Assembly (NCBI GenBank): GCA_035943995.1
Contig: DASZBS010000080.1
Coordinates: forward strand, 1-64,000
Direction of reading: 5' to 3'
DNA length: 64,000 nucleotides
DNA from: Vulcanimicrobium sp035943995
GTDB lineage: Bacteria; Vulcanimicrobiota; Vulcanimicrobiia; Vulcanimicrobiales; Vulcanimicrobiaceae
Part shown: piece after piece, positions 9,796 to 17,788 of the stretch
Layout: each line of letters starts with the position of its first letter
Numbering within the stretch: the stretch's first letter is position 1
The notes under the pieces: model-generated
Seen by the model: only the letters and a program-made list of their open reading frames with translations
Databases searched by the model: none
What the model was told of the DNA's origin: nothing
Made by a program: the position numbers and the translations under genes

Positions 9796-10398
9796 GTGGA
9801 CGAATCTGAACAGATAGAAGCGACCGCTGACGCTACGAGGATTGCGACGTTCGACATACATGTAGAGTTTTCACCGCGCACGATAGATCCAGATGCCATT
9901 TCACAGCGCTTGAGGCTGTCGCCAACGTGGGTCTGGCGCGCCGGTGAACGAGTGCGCCATCTCAATGGGTTTGTACGTCCCAATCCCGCGCGTGAGTCGC
10001 GCTGGGGCCTGGGAATCGCGTACTTTGACCGCAGAGAAGACGACCTTGACCCGTGGAATGAAACGAAAGACGCGCTCGGTCCAAGATTGAATGACCGGCT
10101 GGTCGCGTTTCTTGAGCCCTTCCTGCGGGGATCTTCATTCGTTCGCGAGGTGGTCGCCGACAGCACCAGGGCGGACATCACCTTGAACTTCCCGGGGCAG
10201 TTCCACTTCGGCTTTATGATCGAACCCGCTACGTTGAGCGCCATCGCGGGGTTGAATCTCGAGTTGGGCATCGAGATATTCCCGGACTCCGCCGGCCCGC
10301 ACGTCGAGGGAGGCCGCAATGCCGGTGTTCCTCTGCGAATCGTGGGCAACCAGCCGACGAGTCCGCGAGCGACGCCAGAAGAACGAGCCAATACCTAA
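9796..10398 (+). CDS. DUF4279 domain protein
   Basis: A 200-residue cytoplasmic protein starting at GTG 9796. The order of elements fits DUF4279: IATFDIHVEFSPRTIDPDAISQRLRLSPT, a GERV...W segment, a helix with LNDRLVAFLEPFL, and the closing strand-helix-strand with FHFGFMIEPATLSAIAGLNLELGIEIF. Family members are often found near polymorphic toxins and may act as immunity proteins, but no toxin is visible here. The 3' end overlaps the second tiny basic ORF in another frame. Confidence 0.7.
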   Translation: MDESEQIEATADATRIATFDIHVEFSPRTIDPDAISQRLRLSPTWVWRAGERVRHLNGFVRPNPARESRWGLGIAYFDRREDDLDPWNETKDALGPRLNDRLVAFLEPFLRGSSFVREVVADSTRADITLNFPGQFHFGFMIEPATLSAIAGLNLELGIEIFPDSAGPHVEGGRNAGVPLRIVGNQPTSPRATPEERANT

Positions 10399-10450
10399 AC
10401 GTTGGGACCCGCATCAAGGGCGCCGCAAGGTCGGGCGGTGGAAGCGGTAA
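10319..10450 (+). CDS. tiny basic ORF, copy 2 (paralogue of 9682-9786)
   Basis: Forty-three codons beginning MPVFLCESWATS and ending with the same NEPIPKRWDPHQGRRK segment as copy 1. A good Shine-Dalgarno (GGGAGG) lies seven bases before the ATG, inside the 3' end of the DUF4279 gene, which it overlaps in another frame. It ends 46 bases before the TPR gene. Repeated recovery of the same residues through synonymous changes is the main evidence for coding. The product is unknown. Confidence 0.42.
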   Translation: MPVFLCESWATSRRVRERRQKNEPIPKRWDPHQGRRKVGRWKR

Positions 10451-10495
10451 TCTCGTTTCGGAGCGTTTACATTAGGCGCTGTCGAAACGTATGCA

Positions 10496-11050
10496 ATGCG
10501 CAGTCGGTCTCGTCAATCGAAATGGCCGCCGTCACGGTCACACGTAGGCGCCGCCATCAACAAGGCAATATCGAACGACGATTGGCCCGGTGCCCGCGTC
10601 CTCATCGAACGCGAGTTGAAATTGCAGCCTGACAGCCATTGGCTGCTGAGCCGGCTGGCGCTGACGTATTACGAACAATTCGAGTATGCGCGCGCCCTTG
10701 AGATTGAAGAGAAGGCGAGGGCACTCGCACCGGACTGCCCGCTTGTCCTATGGGGATATGCCGGGGCACTCGAGATGCTAGACCGTCCACAAGAAGCCAT
10801 CGTTGTCTACGAGGAGATTATCGGCCGGGGAATCCAGGCGTTGGCCACCGACCCGTGCGGCGAGGGGTACGCGCGGGCGTGCGGTTTGTTCGTGGACAGT
10901 CTCTATCGCTCGGCAAAATGTTGGCTCACCTTTGGCGACCGAGAGCGCGCCCGAGCGCTCATCGAGCAGAGCCTCGCAAAGCGCGGACCCGGCTGCGAAT
11001 CCATCTATGCCGACCGCGAAGTCCAGAAGTTCGCGACCCAACTCGGCTGA
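10496..11050 (+). CDS. tetratricopeptide repeat protein
   Basis: A 184-residue protein whose residues 25-115 form three TPR-like helical pairs (DDWPGARVLIERELKLQPDSHWLLSRLALTYYEQFEYARALEIEEKARALAPD, then LWGYAGALEMLDRPQEAIVVYEEII). A last helical hairpin (GDRERARALIEQSLAKRG) closes it. The first 20 codons look non-conserved, so the true start may be later. TPR proteins scaffold other proteins; partners are unknown. It is the last gene before the terminator of the initiator tRNA. Confidence 0.65.
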   Translation: MRSRSRQSKWPPSRSHVGAAINKAISNDDWPGARVLIERELKLQPDSHWLLSRLALTYYEQFEYARALEIEEKARALAPDCPLVLWGYAGALEMLDRPQEAIVVYEEIIGRGIQALATDPCGEGYARACGLFVDSLYRSAKCWLTFGDRERARALIEQSLAKRGPGCESIYADREVQKFATQLG

Positions 11051-11099
11051 AGACGAAGTGCGCTGGCCAACTTCCAAGTGGACCAGAAAGCCGACCCCG

Positions 11100-11141
11100 G
11101 GAAACGAAACAGGTCCAGAAAGTTTGCACTTTCTGGACCTG
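11100..11141 (-). terminator. terminator of the initiator tRNA gene
   Basis: On the minus strand, immediately after the encoded CCA, a perfect 14-base-pair stem (CAGGTCCAGAAAGT with its complement) closes a GCAA tetraloop. The T-rich run TTTCGTTTC follows. This is a textbook intrinsic terminator. The same structure is duplicated at 9486-9538. Confidence 0.85.
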
Positions 11142-11144
11142 CAC

Positions 11145-11155
<11 letters not shown>
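11103..11155. repeat. right copy of the tRNA-fMet 3'-end/terminator repeat
   Basis: Matches 9486-9538 in 52 of 53 bases and covers the terminator hairpin plus the last 11 bases of the tRNA. The two direct copies bracket a 1.6-kb segment with the DUF4279 and TPR genes. A tRNA 3' end in a direct repeat is the usual footprint of site-specific integration, but no integrase is present. Confidence 0.8.
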
Positions 11156-11221
<66 letters not shown>

Positions 11222-11265
11222 ACGGGCGACGGTTACTATAGCATCGCCGTCGAACGATCGTCAAG

Positions 11266-12288
11266 ATGCCCGGCCTCGATCTGCGCGCGCTCGCCAAAGT
11301 TCAGCTCCACTGCCATCTGGAAGGAACCGTACGCGCGGACACCTTCCACGCGCTTGCGTCGAAGTACGGCATCGAGCTCGGCGAGCGAGCCCATCCCGAG
11401 CGCGCGTACGCCTTCGACACGTTCGGCGAGTTCTTGCTCTTGTTCGCCAAGGTGTCCGAGACGCTGCGCCGGCCCGAGGACTACGCGCGCATCGCGCGCG
11501 ACTACGTCGTCGACGCCGCCGCGCAAGGCGTCGTATACGCCGAGATCTTCATCTCGCCGTCCGTGTGGACGTTCTTCCACCAGCAGCTCGACGTGCGCGA
11601 AACGGTCGCGGCGATCCGCGCCGCGCTCGACGAGACGGGCCTGCCGCTCGGGATCGAGGTGCGGCTCATCGCCGACCTGACCCGCAACTTCGGGCCTGAG
11701 CGCGCCGAGCAGTTCGCGCACATCGCGGTCGGGCTGCGGGACCTGGGCGTGATCGGGGTCGGCCTGGGCGGCGACGAGGCGCGCTTTCCGCCAGAGCTGT
11801 ACGAGCGCGCGTACGCGATCGCACGCGAGGGCGGGCTGCACGGCGTCGTCCACGCCGGGGAGGCCGCCGGCGCGCAGAGCGTGCGTGCAGCGGTCGAGGT
11901 GCTGGGCGCCGAACGGATCGGGCACGGGGTGAGGGCGATGGAGGATCCGGCGGTCGTCGCAATGCTGGCCGACCGCCGGATCCCGCTCGAAATCTGCCCG
12001 ACGTCGAACCGGCTCACCGGCGCGGTCGCGGCGGACGCGGTCCACCCGCTGGGCGCGCTCGACGCCGCAGGCTGCGTGATCACCATCGACGCCGACGACC
12101 CGGCCCTGTTCGGCACCACGTTGCTCGACGAGTACGCGTACGTCGCCGCGGCGTTCGGCGAGCCGGCCCTCGTGCGGTTCGCCCGCAACGCGATCGACGC
12201 GTCCTTCGCACCGGCCGCGACCAAGGCGCGCCTGCACGAGAAGTTCGAACGGTCCCGGAACTCCGCCCCGGCGGGTCGAAGCTCCTAA
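11266..12288 (+). CDS. add: adenosine deaminase
   Basis: A 340-residue amidohydrolase that deaminates adenosine (possibly adenine) to inosine in purine salvage. The zinc and catalytic landmarks are all visible: KVQLHCHLEGTVR near residue 15 (HxH), VHAGEAAG near 196 (His and Glu), RIGHGVRA near 218 and ITIDADDPALFG near 272 (Asp-Asp). The length matches the family. The stop lies five bases before the DtxR-like gene, so the two may be co-transcribed. The finer substrate choice cannot be read from sequence. Confidence 0.9.
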   Translation: MPGLDLRALAKVQLHCHLEGTVRADTFHALASKYGIELGERAHPERAYAFDTFGEFLLLFAKVSETLRRPEDYARIARDYVVDAAAQGVVYAEIFISPSVWTFFHQQLDVRETVAAIRAALDETGLPLGIEVRLIADLTRNFGPERAEQFAHIAVGLRDLGVIGVGLGGDEARFPPELYERAYAIAREGGLHGVVHAGEAAGAQSVRAAVEVLGAERIGHGVRAMEDPAVVAMLADRRIPLEICPTSNRLTGAVAADAVHPLGALDAAGCVITIDADDPALFGTTLLDEYAYVAAAFGEPALVRFARNAIDASFAPAATKARLHEKFERSRNSAPAGRSS

Positions 12289-12293
12289 CGGTC

Positions 12294-12983
12294 ATGCCGG
12301 GCCACACGCACTTCGACGAGTCGACCGAGGAGTATCTCGAAGCGGTCTACCGGCTCGAGCGCGAGGGCCCCGGCGTCACCACGTCCGGGCTCGCGGCCGA
12401 CCTGGGCGTCTCGCCGGCGTCGGTTTCCGGCATGCTGAAGAAGCTGGGCGCCGACGGCTATCTCACGTACGAGGCGCGCGGGCAGGCGCTGCTCACCGAG
12501 AAGGGCCTGCGGGTCGCGGTGCGCGTCATCCGCCGCAACCGGCTGGCCGAGGTCTTCCTTCAGGACATCCTCGGGATGCCGTGGGACGAGGTCCATGCCG
12601 AAGCGTGCCGGCTCGAGCACGCGATCTCCGAGCGCGTCGAGGAGCGGCTCGTCGCCGTCCTGGGCGACCCGAAGGTGTGCCCGCACGGCCTGCCCATCCC
12701 GCCCGCGGACCTGAGCGCGCCCATGCGCGTCGGGCAGCGGCTCGCCGACGCCGTCCCGGGCACCACCGTGCGCGTCGTCGAGGTGGTCGAGGACGTGCCC
12801 GAGACGCTGCGCTATCTCGACCAGATCGGGCTGCGGCCCGGCGCGACCATCGACATCATCGAACGCGGTCCGCTCGGCGGCCCCATCACCGTCGAAGGCT
12901 CGAGCGGCCGCACCGCGATCTCGATCGAGCTCGCGCGGCTGATCGCGATCTCGGCGGAGGCGAGCCCGGCGCTGACCGCGTGA
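12294..12983 (+). CDS. DtxR/IdeR/MntR-family metal-dependent repressor
   Basis: A 229-residue regulator. Residues 10-70 form the winged helix (TEEYLEAVYRLE, TTSGLAADLGVSPASVSGMLKKL). The dimerisation and metal domain follows with EACRLEHAIS (Cys, Glu and His ligands as in IdeR/DtxR) and CPHGLPIP. Residues 150-225 are the SH3/FeoA-like domain. This arrangement senses Fe2+ or Mn2+ and represses uptake genes. It overlaps the start of the rhomboid gene by four bases. An Nramp-like transporter at 56.2 kb is a possible target. Confidence 0.9.
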   Translation: MPGHTHFDESTEEYLEAVYRLEREGPGVTTSGLAADLGVSPASVSGMLKKLGADGYLTYEARGQALLTEKGLRVAVRVIRRNRLAEVFLQDILGMPWDEVHAEACRLEHAISERVEERLVAVLGDPKVCPHGLPIPPADLSAPMRVGQRLADAVPGTTVRVVEVVEDVPETLRYLDQIGLRPGATIDIIERGPLGGPITVEGSSGRTAISIELARLIAISAEASPALTA

Positions 12984-13699
12984 GGCCGGCGCTCACCACG
13001 CTCCTCATCGTCGCGAACGTCGTCGCGTTCGTATGGCAGACGACGACCGGCGGCGGTATCGATTACGATCACGGTTATCTCAGCCCGCAGTCCGTGCTGG
13101 AGCACGGCCAGTGGTGGCGCATCTTCACCGCCGCGTTCTTGCACGGCAGCATCGCGCACATCGGCCTCAACATGCTCGCGCTGTACTGGCTGGGGCGCGA
13201 GGTCGAGGCGTTCTACGGAAAAGCGCGCTTCGCGCTGCTGTACGTTCTCGCGATCGTCGGCTCGGGTCTTGCGATCGTCTACTTCTCGGCGTACACCGTG
13301 CCGACGCTCGGCGCGAGCGGCGCGATCTACGGATTGTTCGGCGCGCTCGTCGCGGTGGGGCTGCGGCTCGGCAAGCGCGGCCGTGCGATGATCATGAGCA
13401 TGCTGCCGGTCGTCGCGATCAACCTCGCGTTCACGTTCTCGGTGCCGGGCATCTCCGCGGCGGCGCACGTCGGCGGGCTGATCACCGGTTTTCTCGTGGG
13501 CTTGGTGCTGTTCACGGGCGCGCGGCAGCGGCGCATCGCGTATGCATACGCGTACGCGGCGGCGCCCGCGGGCACCGCAGCACCCGTGGCGACGATCGAG
13601 CAGACGCCGGAGGTCGAGACCATCGAGCAGCCGCCGGACGCCGGACCGCACGAAGAAGCGGGCGCGCCGCCGCTGCACGTCCGGGATCCGCGGGAGTGA
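12980..13699 (+). CDS. rhomboid-family intramembrane serine protease
   Basis: About 239 residues with six predicted membrane helices. The rhomboid catalytic Ser is in GASGAIYGLFG and the catalytic His in AAHVGGLITGF. WWRIFTAAFLHGSIAHIGLNMLALY supplies the typical TM2 His and Asn. The GTG at 12980 overlaps the TGA of the DtxR-like gene by the GTGA rule, which decides the start. The C-terminal 50 residues are a cytoplasmic Pro/Glu-rich tail. It cleaves membrane-spanning substrates; the target is unknown. Confidence 0.88.
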   Translation: MRPALTTLLIVANVVAFVWQTTTGGGIDYDHGYLSPQSVLEHGQWWRIFTAAFLHGSIAHIGLNMLALYWLGREVEAFYGKARFALLYVLAIVGSGLAIVYFSAYTVPTLGASGAIYGLFGALVAVGLRLGKRGRAMIMSMLPVVAINLAFTFSVPGISAAAHVGGLITGFLVGLVLFTGARQRRIAYAYAYAAAPAGTAAPVATIEQTPEVETIEQPPDAGPHEEAGAPPLHVRDPRE

Positions 13700-15651
13700 A
13701 GCTGGTCGACGACGCGTTCGCGGCCGACGGCCCGATCGCGCGGTCGCTCGCGGGGTTCGAAGCGCGCGCGGGACAGCTCCAGATGGCGCGGCTGATCCAG
13801 CGCGGTTTTTTGGAGAACGTGCACACGATCGTCGAGGCCGGAACCGGCGTCGGCAAGTCGCTGGCCTACCTGGTGCCCGCGCTGCGCGCCGGCGCGCGCG
13901 TCGTCGTGTCGACGGGCACGATCGCGCTGCAAGAGCAACTCGTGCGCAAGGATATCCCGCTCGTCACCAAAGCGCTGGGCATCGAAGCGCGCGTCGTGCT
14001 GCTCAAAGGGCGCAACCACTACCTGTGCAAGGCGAAGTTCGAGAAGGAGAGCGGCGCGCGGCTGATCGCGCCGTCGCTGGCGCTGGAACGCTTGTGGGCG
14101 TGGGCGGAACGCACGGAGACGGGCGACCGTGCGGAGCTCGACTTCACGCCGCGCGGCGACGACTGGGAGACGCTCGACGCCGACGCCGATGACTGCGTGG
14201 GCGAGTACTGCCACCGCTTCGCCGACTGCCACTTCTTCGCGCGGCGCGACGCGGCGCGCTTCGCCGACGTGGTCGTCGTCAACCACGCGCTGTTCTTCCT
14301 CGACCTCGCCAGCGGCGGCGCGCTGCTGCCCGCCTACGACTTCGTCGTCCTCGACGAAGCGCACCAGGCGGAGAAGTACGCGACGGCGGCGTTGACCGCC
14401 ACGCTGTCGCCGGTGTCGGTCAACCGCATGATGCGCAAGCTGCACCGCACGTACGCGATCCCCGGTGCATACGACGCGGAGCTCGACGAAGGGATGCGCC
14501 GCCTGCAACAGACGCTCGCGCGCGTGCCGGGCGACAAATACCCGATCGCCGCGAACGAGGACGTGTTCGACATCCTGCCGGTGCTGCGCGAGTCGTTCTA
14601 CGGGCTCGAGAACTGGCTGCACGCGAACTGGCAGAGCGCGCTGCGCAAGCCGACGGAGAACGAGTCAGAAGCCGAGCGGCGCCGCGACCTCGCGCTACGC
14701 TCCGTCGCGGCGCACGTCGCGACCGTCGACCGCATCGAGAAGGCCGCGCAGCAGGCGACCAACGGCGCCGTGCCCGCGGACGAGATCGAAGCGGTCGCTT
14801 GGGTGGAGCGCGGCGACGGCGACGCGCGCTACGAGGTCAACGCGGCGCCGTTCCAGGTGGCGGACTTCCTGCGCGCGACGCTGTTCGCGCGCACGCGCAG
14901 CGTCGTGCTGACGAGCGCCACGATCTTCACCAACGGCTCGTTCGAGTTCCTGAAAAGCTCGCTGGGCGTCGACGACGCGCAACTGCTCGTCGCGCCGTCG
15001 CCGTTCGACTACGCGAAGCAGGCGCGATTGTACGTCGCGCCGCCGAGGCTCAACCCGAAAGCGATCGACTTCGCGCGCCGCGCGGCGCCGCTGATCGAGG
15101 AGATCCTCGACCGCAGCGGCGGGCGCGCGTTCGTGCTGTTCACGTCGTACGCGCGATTGCGCGAGGTGCACGGGCTGCTGCGCGACCGGATCCCGTTCCC
15201 CACCAAGATGCAGGGCGATCTTCCGCGGACGGCGCTGCTGGACTGGTTCCGCGCGACCAAGAACGCGGTGCTGTTCGCGACCGGCACGTTCTGGGAAGGC
15301 ATCGACGTCGTCGGCGACGCGCTGTCGTGCGTGATCATCGACCGGCTACCGTTTCCGTCGCCGGCCGAGCCGCTGGTCGCCGCGCGCATCGCCGCGCTCG
15401 AAGCCAAAGGCCGGTCGGGCTTCGAGCACTACATGATCCCGAGCGCGATCGTGCGGCTCAAACAGGGCTTCGGCCGGCTCATCCGCTCGACCACGGATCG
15501 CGGCGTCGTCGCACTGCTCGACGGCCGCGCCACATCGATGCGCTACGGCGCGACGATCGTCGCCGCGCTGCCGCCGGCGACCCGCATCGACGATCTCGCC
15601 GCGCTCGACGAGCTGTTCCGCGACGATCGAGCACGACCGGGATTGCCGTGA
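13696..15651 (+). CDS. DinG/YoaA-like ATP-dependent DNA helicase
   Basis: A 651-residue superfamily 2 helicase of the XPD/DinG type. Walker A is EAGTGVGKS near residue 48, the DEAH box is VLDEAHQAEK near 214, and motif VI-like elements occur near the C-terminus (TFWEGIDV, FGRLIRS). Between them are four Cys suited to an iron-sulfur cluster: one in YLCKAKFE and three in CVGEYCHRFADC. Such enzymes unwind R-loops and damaged DNA. The GTG at 13696 overlaps the rhomboid TGA, which fixes the start. Confidence 0.88.
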   Translation: MKLVDDAFAADGPIARSLAGFEARAGQLQMARLIQRGFLENVHTIVEAGTGVGKSLAYLVPALRAGARVVVSTGTIALQEQLVRKDIPLVTKALGIEARVVLLKGRNHYLCKAKFEKESGARLIAPSLALERLWAWAERTETGDRAELDFTPRGDDWETLDADADDCVGEYCHRFADCHFFARRDAARFADVVVVNHALFFLDLASGGALLPAYDFVVLDEAHQAEKYATAALTATLSPVSVNRMMRKLHRTYAIPGAYDAELDEGMRRLQQTLARVPGDKYPIAANEDVFDILPVLRESFYGLENWLHANWQSALRKPTENESEAERRRDLALRSVAAHVATVDRIEKAAQQATNGAVPADEIEAVAWVERGDGDARYEVNAAPFQVADFLRATLFARTRSVVLTSATIFTNGSFEFLKSSLGVDDAQLLVAPSPFDYAKQARLYVAPPRLNPKAIDFARRAAPLIEEILDRSGGRAFVLFTSYARLREVHGLLRDRIPFPTKMQGDLPRTALLDWFRATKNAVLFATGTFWEGIDVVGDALSCVIIDRLPFPSPAEPLVAARIAALEAKGRSGFEHYMIPSAIVRLKQGFGRLIRSTTDRGVVALLDGRATSMRYGATIVAALPPATRIDDLAALDELFRDDRARPGLP

Positions 15652-15671
15652 GTGCGCGCGAAGCCGCGGCC

Positions 15672-16727
15672 ATGCGTTTTCGTTCGCTGGTCGTGTTGTG
15701 CTGTGCCGCGCTCGCGGCCGCGCCGGTCCCCGCCTTCGCGTGGGGCGCGCAGGGTCATCGTATCGTCAACGGCGCCGCGATCCGCGCGCTGCCCGACTCG
15801 GTGCCCGCGTTTCTGCGGAGCCCGGCAGCGCACGACGAGGTCGCGCTGCTCGGACCGGAAGCCGATCGCGTCAAAGGCGCGGGCGATCCGCTCGACGACG
15901 ACGACAATCCCGGCCACTACCTAGACGCGCTCGACGACTATAGCATCGCGGGCGCCGTGAAGCTGAGCGCGCTGCCGAAGGACCGCCAGGACTACGACAA
16001 AGCGCTGCGCGCCGCGCACGAGCCGACGGATCAGTACGGCCAAGGTTATCTACCCTACCAGATCGCGGACGGCTGGCAGCGCATCGCGCGCGACCTCGCG
16101 TACTGGCGCGTCGACGTCGTCGGCGAGACGAAAGCGGCAACGGCGGACGAGCGCGCGTTCTTTACGTTCGACCGCACGGTGCGCGAGGCGGTGACGCTGC
16201 GCGACATCGGCTACTGGGGCCACTTCGTCGGCGACGGCTCGCAGCCGCTGCACGTCAGCGTGCACTTCAACGGCTGGAACCAATTCGATTTCCGCACCAA
16301 AGCGCCGCGCACGCACTATCCGAACCCCAACGGCTTCTCCGACTCCACCACGATCCACGCCCGCTTCGAGACGACGCTGGTGCGCGCGGTGGCGACCGAA
16401 GATCTCGTCGCCGCGCGCGTCGCACCCGTCGCCGCATCGACCGACACGATCCTGGCGCAAGTCGGCGCGTATCTCACCGCGACGGCGAGCCACGTGCCCG
16501 ACGTGTACCGCCTCGAAGCGGCCGGCGGCATCGACACGCCGAGCCCTGCGGCGAAAACGCTGGTGATCGAGCGGCTCGCGGCCGGCTCCGCGGAGATGCG
16601 CGATCTAATCGTCGCCGCATGGAATGCGAGCGGCGACGCGAAGGTCGGCTACCCCGGCGTGCCGGTGCGCGATTACGAGTCCGGCAAAGCCGTTCCGTCG
16701 CGCGCGAACGTGGGTTTAGGCGACTAG
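15672..16727 (+). CDS. S1/P1-type secreted nuclease
   Basis: A 351-residue exported protein. After the signal peptide (cleaved at AFA) the mature chain begins WGAQGHRIVNGAA, as in S1/P1 nucleases, where the N-terminal Trp and the His are zinc ligands. Further ligands appear in NPGHYLDALDD, DIGYWGHFVGDGSQPLHV (with the HxxxD helix) and HARFET. It should cleave single-stranded nucleic acid or release 3'-phosphate outside the cytoplasm. An in-frame GTG at 15648 overlaps the helicase stop, but the ATG gives the better signal peptide. Confidence 0.85.
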   Translation: MRFRSLVVLCCAALAAAPVPAFAWGAQGHRIVNGAAIRALPDSVPAFLRSPAAHDEVALLGPEADRVKGAGDPLDDDDNPGHYLDALDDYSIAGAVKLSALPKDRQDYDKALRAAHEPTDQYGQGYLPYQIADGWQRIARDLAYWRVDVVGETKAATADERAFFTFDRTVREAVTLRDIGYWGHFVGDGSQPLHVSVHFNGWNQFDFRTKAPRTHYPNPNGFSDSTTIHARFETTLVRAVATEDLVAARVAPVAASTDTILAQVGAYLTATASHVPDVYRLEAAGGIDTPSPAAKTLVIERLAAGSAEMRDLIVAAWNASGDAKVGYPGVPVRDYESGKAVPSRANVGLGD

Positions 16728-16780
16728 CCGGCTCGGTAACCGCCGAGCGCCGACTCGTCCGCTTCGCGAGCGACCGAGTT

Positions 16781-16827
16781 TCAGCGTGCCTGCCTTCGGA
16801 CAAACCGAGGTGTTCGATGCACGCTGA
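16781..16827 (+). promoter_or_regulatory. long hairpin in the 5' leader of the DUF4142 gene
   Basis: A perfect 9-base inverted repeat, TCAGCGTGC and GCACGCTGA, encloses a smaller stem (CTTCGG/CCGAGG with an ACAAA loop). The Shine-Dalgarno TAGGAG follows at once and the GTG start is at 16841. The position suggests an mRNA leader structure or operator; it could also serve as a terminator for the nuclease gene, although no T-run follows. Confidence 0.5.
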
Positions 16828-16840
16828 GTAGGAGCACCCC

Positions 16841-17701
16841 GTGAACCATCACACCCCGTCTCGTGCGCTCGCAGCGTTGGTCGCCGTCGCCGGCCTGGCC
16901 GCCGCGACGCTGGCCGTGAGCGCGCAGACGCCGCCCCCCAACGGGCCGCCGCCGGGACCCGGCATGGACCGGCCCGGACCGCGCATGCCCGCGGGCGAAG
17001 GCGACTTCGTGCGCATGTTCGACGCGGCGAACACCGCCGAGCTCGACACCGCGAAGTATGTGGTGAACCGCACGAAGAGCGCCGACGTGCACGCGTTCGC
17101 GCAGCACATGATCGACGACCACAGCACCGCCGCGGTGGCGCTCGAAGCCGCGACGCGCGGCACGAACTTGCGCCCGGTGCCGCGCGAAGGTGAGACCAGC
17201 GGACCCGGCCGCCGTGGTCTCGCGATGCTGACGGGCGAAACCGGAACGCAGCTCGACGACGACTACATGCGCATGCAGGTTCCCGCCCACCGCCGCGCGC
17301 TCGGGCTGCTGCAGTGGGAGACGCAGAACGGTCAGAACATGGGTTTGAAGGATCTCGCCACGAAGCTGAGCCCGACCGTCGCGCAGCATCTGCAAATGGC
17401 GCAAAACTATCTCGCCGCGCACAACCTCACGCCGTTCGCGCCGCCCGAGACGCGGCCGGTGCCGGGCAACGTAAACCCGGGCAACCGCGGCGCCGGCGCC
17501 GGTCCGGGCACGCCGAACAATCCCGCGTCGACGAGCAACGGCGGCTCGACGTCGGGCCAGAACAACGGCACCGCCGGCACGGCCGGCAACCCGGTCGGCG
17601 CGCCGACGTACTCGCCCATGGGCTCGGGAACGCCGCCGGCCAACGCGAACGGCGGTTCGTCGACGCCCGCGCCGGTGACGTCGTCCTCGCCGCACCCCTA
17701 G
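16841..17701 (+). CDS. secreted DUF4142 protein
   Basis: A 286-residue exported protein. The signal peptide ends near SAQT. Residues 50-190 are a ferritin-like four-helix DUF4142 domain (FVRMFDAANTAELDTAKYVVNRTKSADVHAFAQHMIDDHSTAAVAL). The last 80 residues are a low-complexity tail of Gly, Asn, Pro and Ser. The GTG start has TAGGAG eight bases upstream. DUF4142 proteins lie in the cell envelope and are linked to stress; the biochemical role is unknown. Confidence 0.8.
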   Translation: MNHHTPSRALAALVAVAGLAAATLAVSAQTPPPNGPPPGPGMDRPGPRMPAGEGDFVRMFDAANTAELDTAKYVVNRTKSADVHAFAQHMIDDHSTAAVALEAATRGTNLRPVPREGETSGPGRRGLAMLTGETGTQLDDDYMRMQVPAHRRALGLLQWETQNGQNMGLKDLATKLSPTVAQHLQMAQNYLAAHNLTPFAPPETRPVPGNVNPGNRGAGAGPGTPNNPASTSNGGSTSGQNNGTAGTAGNPVGAPTYSPMGSGTPPANANGGSSTPAPVTSSSPHP

Positions 17702-17788
17702 CGCACATGACGTTCGTCATCCCGAGCGGCTGACGACCGTGCCTGGTCCCTCCGCGCCCGTCCTGCGACGATGGGCGCGGAGGACTTC

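Noticed and set aside
9631..9861. Leftward open frame covering the tiny basic ORF copy 1
   Set aside because: The paralogous region conserves residues in the rightward frame, not in this one.
12581..12979. Upstream extension of the rhomboid frame
   Set aside because: It lies entirely within the DtxR-like gene and encodes Arg-rich shadow sequence; the GTGA overlap gives a better start.
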